A stretch of 38,598 nt of DNA from Defluviitaleaceae bacterium (GTDB lineage: Bacteria; Bacillota; Clostridia; Lachnospirales; WRBF01): NCBI GenBank assembly GCA_009784685.1, contig WRBF01000015.1, positions 1 through 38,598 on the forward strand, given 5' to 3'. Each line of letters opens with the position of its first letter. Position 1 is the stretch's first letter. Below the pieces are notes generated by a model. The model saw nothing but the letters and a program-made list of their open reading frames with translations, was not told the DNA's origin and did no database searches. Below are positions 16,102-25,640 of this stretch, in pieces. The position numbers and the translations under genes are program-made.

Positions 16102-16425
16102 CTATACACCATAAATGATTTTTCCATTTTTACTCACATGCTCTAAAAATCCGCTTGAGTCGTCAGAAACATCAAGCAAATGTGGCTCAATGCCTACAGA
16201 AGCCTCGTCGTCTATTCCCTAACGCAATTGCTGCAACAAAACAGCGGTATCATACCAGTTGCCTTTATAATTATCAAATACAACTGCAATGTCAATATCA
16301 CTGTACTCATGAGGGTTTCCATTTACATATGAACCGAAGAGAATTACTGTTTTGGGGTTTAACCGTTTACATACTACATCTGCATATCTTTTGGCAATCG
16401 CCCTAACTTCTTTTTTATCCAACAT
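16102..16425 (-). pseudogene. MNT-type nucleotidyltransferase (antitoxin-like) with an in-frame TAG stop
   Basis: A small nucleotidyltransferase-fold protein of the MNT/MinNT type that pairs with HEPN proteins. The active-site motif FGSYVNGNPHEYSDIDIAVVF (GSx3G...SDxD) is intact. After VLLQQLR the frame hits TAG at 16219-16221. The same frame then continues for 38 codons with normal family sequence (IEPHLLDVSDDSSGFLEHV, then KNGKIIYGV) to a TAG at 16102. One nonsense change therefore cuts the protein. The ATG at 16425 (MLDKKEVRAIAKRYA) has GGAG about 8 bases upstream. Either a true null mutation or a sequencing error; the neighbouring HEPN gene is also broken, favouring decay. Confidence 0.82.
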
Positions 16426-16700
16426 AAAAACAACTCCGTATCTATGTAAAGTTTTTTGCATTTCTCCAAAGTAAGTGTTTCTGACATTTTATTTCTATAC
16501 TGAGGGTATCTTGCCTCAATTTGCAACGAATTTAGCTGCTCTAGCAAATCAAGCTGATTATCAAGCAGTTCATCCATGATATCTCCTCGCTTTGCAAGTG
16601 CTTTTAAATCATGAATTTTAGGCGGCACTTCATCTGTTTTTTCTACAATCACAGCTTTCAAAGCCTTTTCAGCAACAAGTTTTTCTTATGCCATGAAAAC
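16374..16700 (-). pseudogene. HEPN-domain protein remnant (toxin partner), 5'-truncated
   Basis: The 95 residues in frame from 16661 match the C-terminal two thirds of small HEPN proteins (EKALKAVIVEKTDEVPPKIHDLKALAKRG, NSLQIEARYPQYRNKM, then FLCWIKKKL). The frame is blocked upstream by TAA and there is no ATG; the expected N-terminal helix pair, about 40-50 residues, is missing, because the remnant abuts the dnaJ stop codon at 16707. It overlaps the start of the MNT gene. HEPN/MNT pairs form type VII-like toxin-antitoxin systems in which the MNT partner modifies the HEPN RNase. Here both halves are damaged, so no working system is expected. Confidence 0.75.
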
Positions 16701-16706
16701 ACTACC

Positions 16707-17843
16707 CTACTTCTTAATCTTCAACTTATCAAAAAACCCCCGCTTATGATCCTGATAATCCTCGCCCATTTCCTCGGCGAACTCCTTAAGCAGCTGTTTT
16801 TGCTTCTCATTAAGGTTAGTAGGCACAGACACTTTTAAAGTCGCAACAATATTACCCGAAGATTTCGGATTTCTAACGTTTGGCATACCCTTGCCTTTGA
16901 TTGTAACGACCGTACCTGTTTGTGTTCCTGCTTTAATGGTGTGGCGTTCCGGATCGGCCATCGTTGGGATTGTGATATCATATCCGAGAGCCGCTTGCAC
17001 AAATGTTACAGGCACTTCAAGGTATAAATCATCTCCGTTGCGCTTAAATACATTATGCGGTGAAACATAGATAGTTACTAAAAGGTCGCCCGATGGTCCG
17101 CCTTTTTCGCCCGGTTCACCCCTGCCGGAAAGACGTATGCTTTGACCGCTTTCGATTCCTTTTGGAACAGCAACTTGAAGTTTTTTGTTTTTACGAACTT
17201 TTGCAGTTCCTTTACAAGTCTGGCAAGGATTTCTTATTATCTTACCCTCGCCTTTACAAAGGCTGCATGTTCTAACGCTAGCCATAGTCCCAAAAAGCGT
17301 CTGTTGGTGAACTCTTTCCTGTCCGCTACCGCCGCATTGCTTACAGCTTTCAGCTGCACTTCCGGGTTTTGATCCAGTCCCTTTACAAGTTTCACAAGTT
17401 TCGTTGGCAGAGACTTGTATTTCTTTTTCCACACCAAAAAATGATTCCTCAAAAGTTATTTTAAGCGATGTTTGAAGGTCTGCACCTCTTCTCGGTCCAC
17501 TTCTGCGCCTTCCTGAGCCAAAAATATCCCCGCCGAAAACCGTTTCAAAAATATCGCTCATATCAAAGTTCATTCCACCGCCATAGAACCCTCCGGCTCC
17601 GCCGCCTGCAGACTGGTCAAATGCCGCATGACCAAATCTGTCATACGTTTCACGCTTTTTAGCATCAGATAATACATCATATGCCTCGCTGACCTCTTTA
17701 AATTTCTTTTCAGCACTTTCATCACCCTGATTTGCATCAGGGTGATATTTTTTTGCCATATTGCGGTAGGCCTTTTTAATTTCATCCTCGCCTGCGCCTT
17801 TTGAAATGCCTAACGTATCATAATAATCTGCTTTATTCGCCAT
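16707..17843 (-). CDS. dnaJ: Chaperone DnaJ (Hsp40)
   Basis: A 378-residue co-chaperone stimulating the DnaK ATPase. The J domain holds HPD at residues 34-36 (KKYHPDANQG), followed by a Gly/Phe-rich stretch (GGGAGGFYGGGMNFDM). The zinc region has four repeats: CETCKGTG, CKQCGGSG, CSLCKGEG and CQTCKGTA; the last has Ala in place of the final Gly. Then come the C-terminal substrate-binding domains. It is the last gene of the hrcA operon, 85 bases after dnaK, with a strong hairpin in between. Confidence 0.97.
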   Translation of the reverse strand: MANKADYYDTLGISKGAGEDEIKKAYRNMAKKYHPDANQGDESAEKKFKEVSEAYDVLSDAKKRETYDRFGHAAFDQSAGGGAGGFYGGGMNFDMSDIFETVFGGDIFGSGRRRSGPRRGADLQTSLKITFEESFFGVEKEIQVSANETCETCKGTGSKPGSAAESCKQCGGSGQERVHQQTLFGTMASVRTCSLCKGEGKIIRNPCQTCKGTAKVRKNKKLQVAVPKGIESGQSIRLSGRGEPGEKGGPSGDLLVTIYVSPHNVFKRNGDDLYLEVPVTFVQAALGYDITIPTMADPERHTIKAGTQTGTVVTIKGKGMPNVRNPKSSGNIVATLKVSVPTNLNEKQKQLLKEFAEEMGEDYQDHKRGFFDKLKIKK

Positions 17844-17880
17844 TTTTTACCCCTGCTGTTTTGTTTGATTTCTTAAAGCA

Positions 17881-17917
17881 TTGTATCGAACAGCCACTTA
17901 CTGGCTGTTCGATACAA
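17881..17917. repeat. Perfect 16-bp hairpin between dnaK and dnaJ
   Basis: TTGTATCGAACAGCCA (17881-17896) and its exact complement (17902-17917) around a 5-base loop, in the 85-base dnaK-dnaJ gap. No T-tract follows on the minus strand, so it is not a classical terminator. An RNA processing or stabilising structure that sets the DnaK:DnaJ ratio is a reasonable inference. Confidence 0.85.
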
Positions 17918-17928
17918 GATTAATATTG

Positions 17929-19788
<1,860 letters not shown>

Positions 19789-19819
19789 TTAATTTTCCTC
19801 CATATTGTTTTTTAATTTT

Positions 19820-20359
19820 CTAGTTTGCAACTCTAACCATGCTATGTCTTATTACTCTATCTTTTAGTTTATAGCCTTTAAGCATTTCATCAACTATTAC
19901 ATTTTCGCCTAAGTTTTCATCTTCTACATGCGCAACTGCCGCATGAAGATTATGGTCAAACGGCTGCCCGATAGACTCTATACTTTCAACGCCAAGCTTC
20001 GTTAATGCTTCAATGAATTGCTTAAAGATCATATCAATGCCTTTATAAAAACCGCTCTCTTTGTCTTCTACTGAGCTTAAAGCCCTTTCAAAATTATCCA
20101 AAATAGGAAGAAGTTCAAGCACTGTGCTGATTACTCCATTTTGATACATACTGCTCTTTTCCTTATCAGTACGTTTTTTGAAATTATCAAACTCTGCCAA
20201 AGCCCGCAGATATTTATCCATCAGTTCATCATATTTATCAACTTCCGGCACGGCATCGATTACAACATCTTCAGCCGCTTTTTCAACTTTAACTTTTTTT
20301 TCTTTGACAGGCTTTGCTTTCTTTTCTTTAGGTTTATCATCTTTTGATGTCTTAGACAT
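19820..20359 (-). CDS. grpE: Nucleotide exchange factor GrpE
   Basis: A 179-residue protein with a lysine/glutamate-rich disordered N-terminus (KDDKPKEKKAKPVKEKK), a coiled-coil region (KYLRALAEFDNFKKRTDKEK, residues about 48-67) and the GrpE head with GVESIESIGQPFDHNLHAAV and the end VDEMLKGYKLKDRVIRHSMVRVA. It releases ADP from DnaK. Located between hrcA (11 bases upstream) and dnaK. Confidence 0.96.
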   Translation of the reverse strand: MSKTSKDDKPKEKKAKPVKEKKVKVEKAAEDVVIDAVPEVDKYDELMDKYLRALAEFDNFKKRTDKEKSSMYQNGVISTVLELLPILDNFERALSSVEDKESGFYKGIDMIFKQFIEALTKLGVESIESIGQPFDHNLHAAVAHVEDENLGENVIVDEMLKGYKLKDRVIRHSMVRVAN

Positions 20360-20370
20360 AATGCTCTCCT

Positions 20371-21405
20371 TTATGTGTTATCTATAAAATCAATCATATC
20401 AGAAATACTTCGCACAATTCCTTTTAGAACCGAAATACTCTGACGATAATCCATCCTTGTTGGGCCTATTATGCCTATTGAGCCAACGGCTGAATTTTTA
20501 AGGAAGTAGTTCGCTTTAACGATGCTGCAATCTTTCATTTGAGTCATGTCATTTTCCGAGCCGATAAGTATTTGTATGTTATTATCCCCAGTTTGTTTTA
20601 GCAAGGCGACAAGCTCATCTTTTTCTTCTAAGGTTTGGAAAATTGCACGTGCTTTGTCAAGGTTGCTAAACTCCGGAAATGCAAGGATGTTTTTAACTCC
20701 GCTTGTGTAAATATGTGACCTTTGCCCTGTACCCGTTTTTTCAATTATGCTTTTAATAACGGCAACAAAGAAATCTTTATTATTGGCAAACCTTTCAGCA
20801 ACATCATTTAGTTTATCAACATCAACTTCGTTAACAGCAGTATCTTTTAAAACATTGTTCAAAACCACTGACATTTCGCTAATTACATCAAACCTAATCG
20901 GTTTTTCAAGCTTTAACATGCTATTTTTAATCTCGTTAACATTATCAATTATAACAAGCGCAACCGATTTTTCATCAACAGGGATAAGCTGTATCTGCTT
21001 AATTTGCAATTCATTACTAACCGGAGCTGTAACTACCGTTGTGTAGTTTGTAAGAGCGGCGATAACTCTTGCCGTTTCTTGCATTAAATAGTCAATATGG
21101 TCTATGTTGTTTATAACATGGCTTTGCAGCACATCAACCTCATTTTCGGTAAATTCTTTCTGCTGCATAAGTTTATCAACATAAAGTCGATACCCCTTAT
21201 CTGAAGGAACTCTTCCCGCTGAGGCATGAGGTTGGATAATAAGCCCCATTTCTTCAAGGTCGCTCATTTCATTTCTTATTGTTGCGGAGCTTATTCCAAG
21301 ACCGTATCTTTTAGCAATCGTGCGTGACCCAATAGGTTCGGCGGTTTGAATGTAATCATTTATTATAGCTTCTAAAATTCTAATCTTCCGATCATTAAGT
21401 TGCAT
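20371..21405 (-). CDS. hrcA: Heat-inducible transcription repressor HrcA
   Basis: A 344-residue repressor binding the CIRCE operator. The N-terminal winged helix reads MQLNDRKIRILEAIINDYI, followed by PIGSRTIAKRYGLGISSATIRNEMSDLEEMGLI (recognition region). The C-terminal part includes GIIGPTRMDYRQSISVLKGI. I chose the ATG at 21405 because AGGGGG precedes it at a suitable distance; an upstream in-frame codon at 21444 lies inside the CIRCE operator. First gene of the hrcA-grpE-dnaK-dnaJ operon; HrcA activity is normally tuned by GroEL, which is not in the window. Confidence 0.97.
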   Translation of the reverse strand: MQLNDRKIRILEAIINDYIQTAEPIGSRTIAKRYGLGISSATIRNEMSDLEEMGLIIQPHASAGRVPSDKGYRLYVDKLMQQKEFTENEVDVLQSHVINNIDHIDYLMQETARVIAALTNYTTVVTAPVSNELQIKQIQLIPVDEKSVALVIIDNVNEIKNSMLKLEKPIRFDVISEMSVVLNNVLKDTAVNEVDVDKLNDVAERFANNKDFFVAVIKSIIEKTGTGQRSHIYTSGVKNILAFPEFSNLDKARAIFQTLEEKDELVALLKQTGDNNIQILIGSENDMTQMKDCSIVKANYFLKNSAVGSIGIIGPTRMDYRQSISVLKGIVRSISDMIDFIDNT

Positions 21406-21437
21406 TACACCATTCCCCCTTTCAGCCCCGATTGTTG

Positions 21438-21464
21438 TTAGCACTCTCTTTGATCGAGTGCTAA
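21438..21464. promoter_or_regulatory. CIRCE operator
   Basis: A perfect TTAGCACTC, 9 bases, GAGTGCTAA inverted repeat, identical to the CIRCE consensus bound by HrcA. It lies 7 bases downstream of the -10 box of the hrcA promoter and upstream of the hrcA start, so the operon is autorepressed and induced by heat. Confidence 0.98.
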
Positions 21465-21471
21465 CAACAAT

Positions 21472-21500
21472 AAAATACCATTAAATGAAGGCTCTGTCAA
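21472..21500 (-). promoter_or_regulatory. Promoter of the hrcA-grpE-dnaK-dnaJ operon
   Basis: Minus strand TTGACA (21495-21500), 17-base spacer and TATTTT (21472-21477), directly upstream of the CIRCE operator. The strong -35 box and exact spacing support a vegetative sigma-A promoter. Confidence 0.8.
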
Positions 21501-21552
21501 GGGATTTTTTAAAAATTCTTGCATAAAATTCTGAGAAAACTTTTCTTGCAAG

Positions 21553-21597
21553 AAAAAAGAAGTGTCCCTTGGCAAAAAACAGAACCACTTCTTTTTT
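21553..21597 (-). terminator. Terminator downstream of the surface protein gene
   Basis: A perfect 12-bp stem (AAAAAAGAAGTG at 21553-21564 with CACTTCTTTTTT at 21586-21597) with a 21-base loop. The A/T flanks make it work in either direction; by position it ends the leftward surface-protein transcript that stops at 21689. A 16-bp palindrome TTTTCTTGCAAGAAAA at 21541-21556 overlaps its edge. Confidence 0.7.
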
Positions 21598-21688
21598 TAG
21601 TTTATGGATTCAGGCAATGAAACCGGAGAGGAGTAAGATATCTGAACCCACATAAAAATCAATCAAAATCTGATAGATATAATTATGT

Positions 21689-24277
21689 TTATTTCAATCT
21701 TTCACGCTTAATCATAACAAATGTGCCTGCCACTATAATAAGTGATAAACCGATTAATACAACAAGCAAGGCAGCTGTATTAGCAAGGCCTGTTTGAGGC
21801 ATATTTGCCTGTGGCATTGCCGCTAAAGGCACTATCGGATCAAAAATCCACATTTCTTCGTCCGGGTCCCAAGTCCATGTGCCAAGAGGAACGCCATCTT
21901 CGTCAAGCTCTACCCAACCATCACCATTTTCCACTAACTGGCTATTGCTTGGGGGCAGGATTGAAGGAGATTCATTTCCACCTGTTGCCGGATATTCAGG
22001 TGCTGTATTTGTTCCATTATCACCTACTTCTGGATAATCCTCCTCCTCATCGTCGTTATCATTGTTATTGCCATTGTCATTATTATCGTTATCATTGCTG
22101 TCATCGTTATTATCGCCGTTGCCATTGTTGTTTACCGATGTCCATTGAGCAAATACTTCCCAATTACGGATTATAGCTCCGGTTGGGTTAAATGTATCAC
22201 CGCCGCCGCTTACTACCGTGTTCCAACCTGCAAAGTTAAAACCTGTGCGGATTGGTGTCGGTATATCTCCACCATATAAGTGACTACCCGGAACTATTCC
22301 TGTTATAGCCGCATCTCCATTATTTCCACCATTACTGTTAAATACTACTTTATGATGACCCACGAAGTTAAGGTCGTAGTTGTTAGCAAGATTAGTAAAT
22401 AATCTGCCGCCTGCTGTTGGAGCAGAGAGTGAATACCAGTTGATGGTTGCAAGAGCTTCTATTTCGGTTGGAGTTAATCCAAGGTATAAAGAATCATATG
22501 GAGAATCTTCTAACCAGAAAGCGGCGTTTGCGGTATTACCTGCGAAGACCGCCACAGGATGGATAGTAATGTTGTTAAAGTTATCTGTAAAGATACCGCC
22601 GCCGTAACGTGCCGCTGTGTTACCGCTAATTCTGCCGCTTTCCACCACGAAGGTGCCAAAATTTAAAATACCGCCGCCATCGGTGTTGCGAGCAGTATTG
22701 CCGCTGATTTCGCCGCCTTCCATAGTAAAGGTACCGCTGGTTGAAACACCGCCACCACCGTAGACATGCGCAGTATTACCACTAATCTTACCGTCTTCCA
22801 TAGTAAAGATTCCAAAATTCGAAACGCCGCCGCCGTCCCATCCAGATGTATTGCCGCTGATTTCGCCGCCTTCCATAGTGAAGGTGCTGACATGATCATT
22901 CCAAACACCGCCGCCGGCATAGTCGGCAGAGTTATTAGTGATTTTGCCATTTTCCATCGTGAAAGTGCTGCCCTCCCAATTAAAGACACCGCCACCGTTT
23001 TCAGAAGTATTGCCTCTGATTTCGCCATCTTCCATCGTAAATGTGCCACTATTTCTAGTTAAAACACCACCGCCGTTTTCAGATGTATTACCTCTGATTT
23101 CGCCGCCGCTCATCGTGAACGAACTTTGGCTAATATGCACACCGCCGCCTTCATTTGCATTGTTACCTTCGATTGTTCCGTCTTTCATAGTGAATACGCT
23201 TCGATGTTCAGCAAAAGAAACTCCGCCTCCGTAAGGGGCACTATTGCCGCTTATTTTGCCGCCATCCATAATGAACCTGCTGCCATAGCCCCAAAAACCG
23301 CCATCTTCAACCCGAACGCCGCCGCCACTAACAGTAGCTGTATTATCAATGATTTCGCCATTTGTCATTTCAAATCTACTACCGCCTTGCACATACACGC
23401 CGCCGCCCCATGTAGAGCGGTTATCGCTTATTTCGCCGTCGCTCATAGTAAATTCAGCGTATCGACCTTGTACAAATACGCCGGCACCTCCTAAAGCACA
23501 ATTATCAGTAATAACAGCCATGCCCGACATGTTAAACTTGCCACTCTGTTGAACATGCACACCGCCGCCCCTCACTGGAGCAGTGTTGCCGCTTATTTCA
23601 CCGCCGCTCATATTAAATTCCGCATTAAAAGAAACATTAACGCCGCTGCCGTTAGCGACACCACTATTTTCAGCTCCATCAATTCGATTATTCACAATTC
23701 TGCCGCCAGTCATATTAAACTCAGCATTTTCTGAAAGACCTACACCAGCACCGGGTTGGTTGTTCAAAATGTGACCACTAATTTCGCCGCCACTCATATT
23801 AAACCTACTATTACCGGTTGCAAATACACCGCCGACAGAAAGAGCAGGGAGTTGACGTTGGTTGTTCGCTGTAATTTTTCCACCGCTCATATTGAAAACA
23901 GCAGTGCCCGTCAGACCAACGCCATGAAGAAAGTTATTGCGAATTTCTCCACCGGTCATGTTGATAACTCCGCTATTGACACTAAAACCTCTAGAGTTGC
24001 CGTAGATTTCTCCGCCTCTTATATTAATGACAGGGCTTCCACCGCTTCCAACAGCCACTAATTGCCCATGCATGTCATCTGATCTAATGAAATTAGCTAT
24101 AACAGTACCTTCTTCAATATTCAAAGTTGGAGAGTTATTATTTGCAGGGAGAAGAAATATCGGCGTATCATCATTATTAACCCCACCTGTTAAGCTTTCC
24201 CCACCATTTCCTCTTATTGTTATATTTCGAAGAGTCAGTTCAGCCGAACCTTGAAGCCTAAAAACGCCTCCATTTAG
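21689..24277 (-). CDS. Cell-wall-anchored beta-helix adhesin, main part (frameshifted from its N-terminus)
   Basis: About 860 residues in this frame (811 from the first possible TTG start at 24124). Eighteen repeats of the type FTMEGGEISGNTS-x-GGGV predict a right-handed parallel beta-helix, residues about 10-535 counted from 24124. An InlB-type B repeat follows (VVFNSNGGN...FNFAGWNTVV...WEVFAQWTS), then an acidic Asn/Asp linker and WVELDEDGVPLGTWTWDP, a segment common before clostridial sorting signals. The C-terminus has MPQTG (LPxTG-like), a hydrophobic helix and KRERLK, so sortase anchoring to peptidoglycan is expected. The frame joins the signal-peptide ORF at 24258-24788 by a +1 shift near 24278: LNGGVFRLQGSAELTLRNI continues the preceding sequence. 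No sortase is nearby. Confidence 0.85.
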   Translation of the reverse strand, partial: LNGGVFRLQGSAELTLRNITIRGNGGESLTGGVNNDDTPIFLLPANNNSPTLNIEEGTVIANFIRSDDMHGQLVAVGSGGSPVINIRGGEIYGNSRGFSVNSGVINMTGGEIRNNFLHGVGLTGTAVFNMSGGKITANNQRQLPALSVGGVFATGNSRFNMSGGEISGHILNNQPGAGVGLSENAEFNMTGGRIVNNRIDGAENSGVANGSGVNVSFNAEFNMSGGEISGNTAPVRGGGVHVQQSGKFNMSGMAVITDNCALGGAGVFVQGRYAEFTMSDGEISDNRSTWGGGVYVQGGSRFEMTNGEIIDNTATVSGGGVRVEDGGFWGYGSRFIMDGGKISGNSAPYGGGVSFAEHRSVFTMKDGTIEGNNANEGGGVHISQSSFTMSGGEIRGNTSENGGGVLTRNSGTFTMEDGEIRGNTSENGGGVFNWEGSTFTMENGKITNNSADYAGGGVWNDHVSTFTMEGGEISGNTSGWDGGGVSNFGIFTMEDGKISGNTAHVYGGGGVSTSGTFTMEGGEISGNTARNTDGGGILNFGTFVVESGRISGNTAARYGGGIFTDNFNNITIHPVAVFAGNTANAAFWLEDSPYDSLYLGLTPTEIEALATINWYSLSAPTAGGRLFTNLANNYDLNFVGHHKVVFNSNGGNNGDAAITGIVPGSHLYGGDIPTPIRTGFNFAGWNTVVSGGGDTFNPTGAIIRNWEVFAQWTSVNNNGNGDNNDDSNDNDNNDNGNNNDNDDEEEDYPEVGDNGTNTAPEYPATGGNESPSILPPSNSQLVENGDGWVELDEDGVPLGTWTWDPDEEMWIFDPIVPLAAMPQANMPQTGLANTAALLVVLIGLSLIIVAGTFVMIKRERLK

Positions 24278-24788
24278 AGGTAATAGTATCGCCTGTGACT
24301 ATTACAACCCTACCATCGGGGATAAGACGCTGAGCTGTAGTATTAAACAACATTCCCCATGAAGAACCGGGAACAGTACGCCTAGTTAAATGTATCGTCC
24401 CACTAACTACAATAACATCAACATCAAAATCTGCAATTGCTGCTTCTAACTGAGCAACGTTAGTTACAGTAACTTCATTAAGCCCTGCACTAAAGATAGC
24501 AGGCTTTAATTCAACTTCTTCGTCAACAAACTCATCGTCGTCAACTTCGTCTTCTCCTGTAACAGGCTCTTCTTCTGCATCTTCGTCCGATGGCTCATCT
24601 AAAACAGGCTCTTCAGATACAGGCGCTTCAGGCATGCTTTCAACATCCGAACTTCCAGATGATATGTAAACATCTCCGGAATAAGTTGCAAGCGCACTTA
24701 CACTTATGATACCGCTTATCGCAAGTACCAAGGAAACACAGATTGCTAATAATCTGCTTGCCATATGCCTATTTCTCTTCTTGTTCAT
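24258..24788 (-). CDS. N-terminal part of the adhesin: signal peptide and acidic stalk
   Basis: A 176-residue ORF with a basic N-terminus and signal peptide (MNKKRNRHMASRLLAICVSLVLAISGIISVSA), an acidic Glu/Asp/Pro-rich stretch (residues about 45-92) and the start of a pectate-lyase/beta-helix-like fold (VTVTNVAQLEAAIADFDVDVIVVSGTIHL). It runs to VIVTGDTIT and then off-frame into SKWRRF-stop. The next frame continues the fold, so this is the 5' part of one gene of about 1,030 codons. AGGAGAGG lies upstream of the ATG. The transcript leader carries a c-di-GMP-I riboswitch and a terminator. The split could be a real mutation or a sequencing/assembly error. Confidence 0.85.
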   Translation of the reverse strand: MNKKRNRHMASRLLAICVSLVLAISGIISVSALATYSGDVYISSGSSDVESMPEAPVSEEPVLDEPSDEDAEEEPVTGEDEVDDDEFVDEEVELKPAIFSAGLNEVTVTNVAQLEAAIADFDVDVIVVSGTIHLTRRTVPGSSWGMLFNTTAQRLIPDGRVVIVTGDTITSKWRRF

Positions 24789-24828
24789 TTTTATCCTCTC
24801 CTTATGATGAAGTTATATTTCTTTTCTT

Positions 24829-24868
24829 GAAAAATAAAAAAACTTCCATGCATACCATGCCGAAAGTT
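24829..24868 (-). terminator. Intrinsic terminator of the riboswitch expression platform
   Basis: On the minus strand, AACTTTCGGCATG pairs imperfectly with CATGGAAGTT, followed by seven Ts. It lies between the c-di-GMP aptamer and the adhesin ribosome site, about 45 bases after the aptamer, the usual place for a transcription-attenuating expression platform. The stem has small bulges, so its strength is uncertain. Confidence 0.65.
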
Positions 24869-24912
24869 ATCGCAAAGAATCTTAATTGATTCCGATACAC
24901 AATTTTACTTGT

Positions 24913-25014
24913 GTAGCAACTGGCTATCTATTAAAGCATTAAAGAATTAAAGCACTAAAATACTTTTAACAGACCCTATAGTTTTGCGTCACTGTCTTTC
25001 GACGGCGTTGCCTA
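24913..25014 (-). ncRNA. c-di-GMP-I riboswitch (GEMM-I)
   Basis: Read on the minus strand, the conserved GEMM-I elements occur in order: GGCAAC (25007-25012), GUCGAAAGAC with its GAAA tetraloop, then UGACGCAAA, ACUAUAGGGUCU, and the closing AUAGCCAGUUGCU (ending near 24915), where GUUGCU pairs with GGCAAC and AUAG with CUAU. This is the pattern of clostridial c-di-GMP-I aptamers. The second hairpin arm is AU-rich and carries a CUUUAAU-type repeat. It sits in the 5' leader of the adhesin gene ahead of a terminator; type I switches with a terminator usually turn expression off when c-di-GMP is high, but the direction here is inferred. Confidence 0.92.
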
Positions 25015-25065
25015 AAAATATTTAATGTTTGAGCAAATAGTATAATATAAAAATTTATATTTCGT

Positions 25066-25094
25066 ATACTATCATACTACTTTTTGTTTGTCAA
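25066..25094 (-). promoter_or_regulatory. Promoter of the riboswitch-adhesin transcript
   Basis: Minus strand TTGACA (25089-25094), 17-base spacer and TAGTAT (25066-25071). The transcript would begin near 25058, about 45 bases upstream of the c-di-GMP-I aptamer. Confidence 0.7.
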
Positions 25095-25142
25095 CATTTT
25101 TTAAGAGTTTTTCAAATTTTTCAAACCGAAGTATAAAAATAA

Positions 25143-25171
25143 TTGCAATTTACATTTTTTTCGAGTATATT
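25143..25171 (+). promoter_or_regulatory. Candidate promoter of the AOR operon
   Basis: TTGCAA (25143-25148), 17-base spacer and TATATT (25166-25171), with an alternative TATTAT at 25168-25173. A small hairpin, GCAGG (25179-25183) with CCTGC (25196-25200), follows in the leader just before the AGGAGG ribosome site. The divergent adhesin promoter lies within 80 bases. Confidence 0.5.
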
Positions 25172-25214
25172 ATACATAGCAGGGTTGCTTAAAATCCTGC
25201 ATTAGGAGGTCAAG

Positions 25215-25640
25215 ATGCCTAAAATACTCAAACCAAAAGAAATGAATAAATGCTTAGGATGTTTCACATGCATGACAGTTTGTGCAACTGTAAATCAAAA
25301 AAATCACTCCCTTATCAAAAGTGCTATAAAAGTTCGCACAACCGGAGGAATGTCCAGCAGCTATGTTGCAATCGTTTGCCTTGGCTGCAAAGAACCTGCC
25401 TGTATGGAGATATGCCCAGCATATGCGCTTGAAAAACGTCCCGGCGGCGGCGTATTAGTTAAGGGAGAGAAATGCATAGGCTGCCGGAAATGTGAACCTG
25501 TTTGCATCATGCGTGCAATAAATTTTGATAATGATACAAAAAAACCAATTATTTGCCGCCATTGCGGAACATGTGCGCAATTCTGCCCTCATGAATGCCT
25601 GTTAATGGTCGAGGCTGAGGAGGCAATGGTTCATGCTTAA
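25215..25640 (+). CDS. Polyferredoxin (four 4Fe-4S motifs), electron partner of AOR
   Basis: A 141-residue iron-sulfur protein with sixteen cysteines in four groups: CLGCFTCMTVC, CLGCKEPACMEIC, CIGCRKCEPVC and CRHCGTCAQFC. This matches the multi-cluster ferredoxin subunits (DMSO reductase beta type) found beside tungsten AOR-family enzymes. It likely passes electrons between the aldehyde oxidoreductase and a soluble ferredoxin or another acceptor. No signal peptide, so cytoplasmic. AGGAGG precedes the ATG by 6 bases. Its 3' end overlaps the start of the AOR gene by 8 bases, indicating coupled translation. Confidence 0.93.
   Translation: MPKILKPKEMNKCLGCFTCMTVCATVNQKNHSLIKSAIKVRTTGGMSSSYVAIVCLGCKEPACMEICPAYALEKRPGGGVLVKGEKCIGCRKCEPVCIMRAINFDNDTKKPIICRHCGTCAQFCPHECLLMVEAEEAMVHA

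Noticed and set aside
21805-22176. 123-codon plus-strand frame rich in His/Cys/Tyr
   Set aside because: It is the reverse reading of the Asn/Asp-rich linker of the adhesin; its composition reflects that low-complexity DNA.
22600-23950. Regularly spaced repeats that could look like a CRISPR array
   Set aside because: The repeats keep reading frame and encode the GG-x-ISGN beta-helix units of the adhesin; there are no unique spacers and no cas genes.
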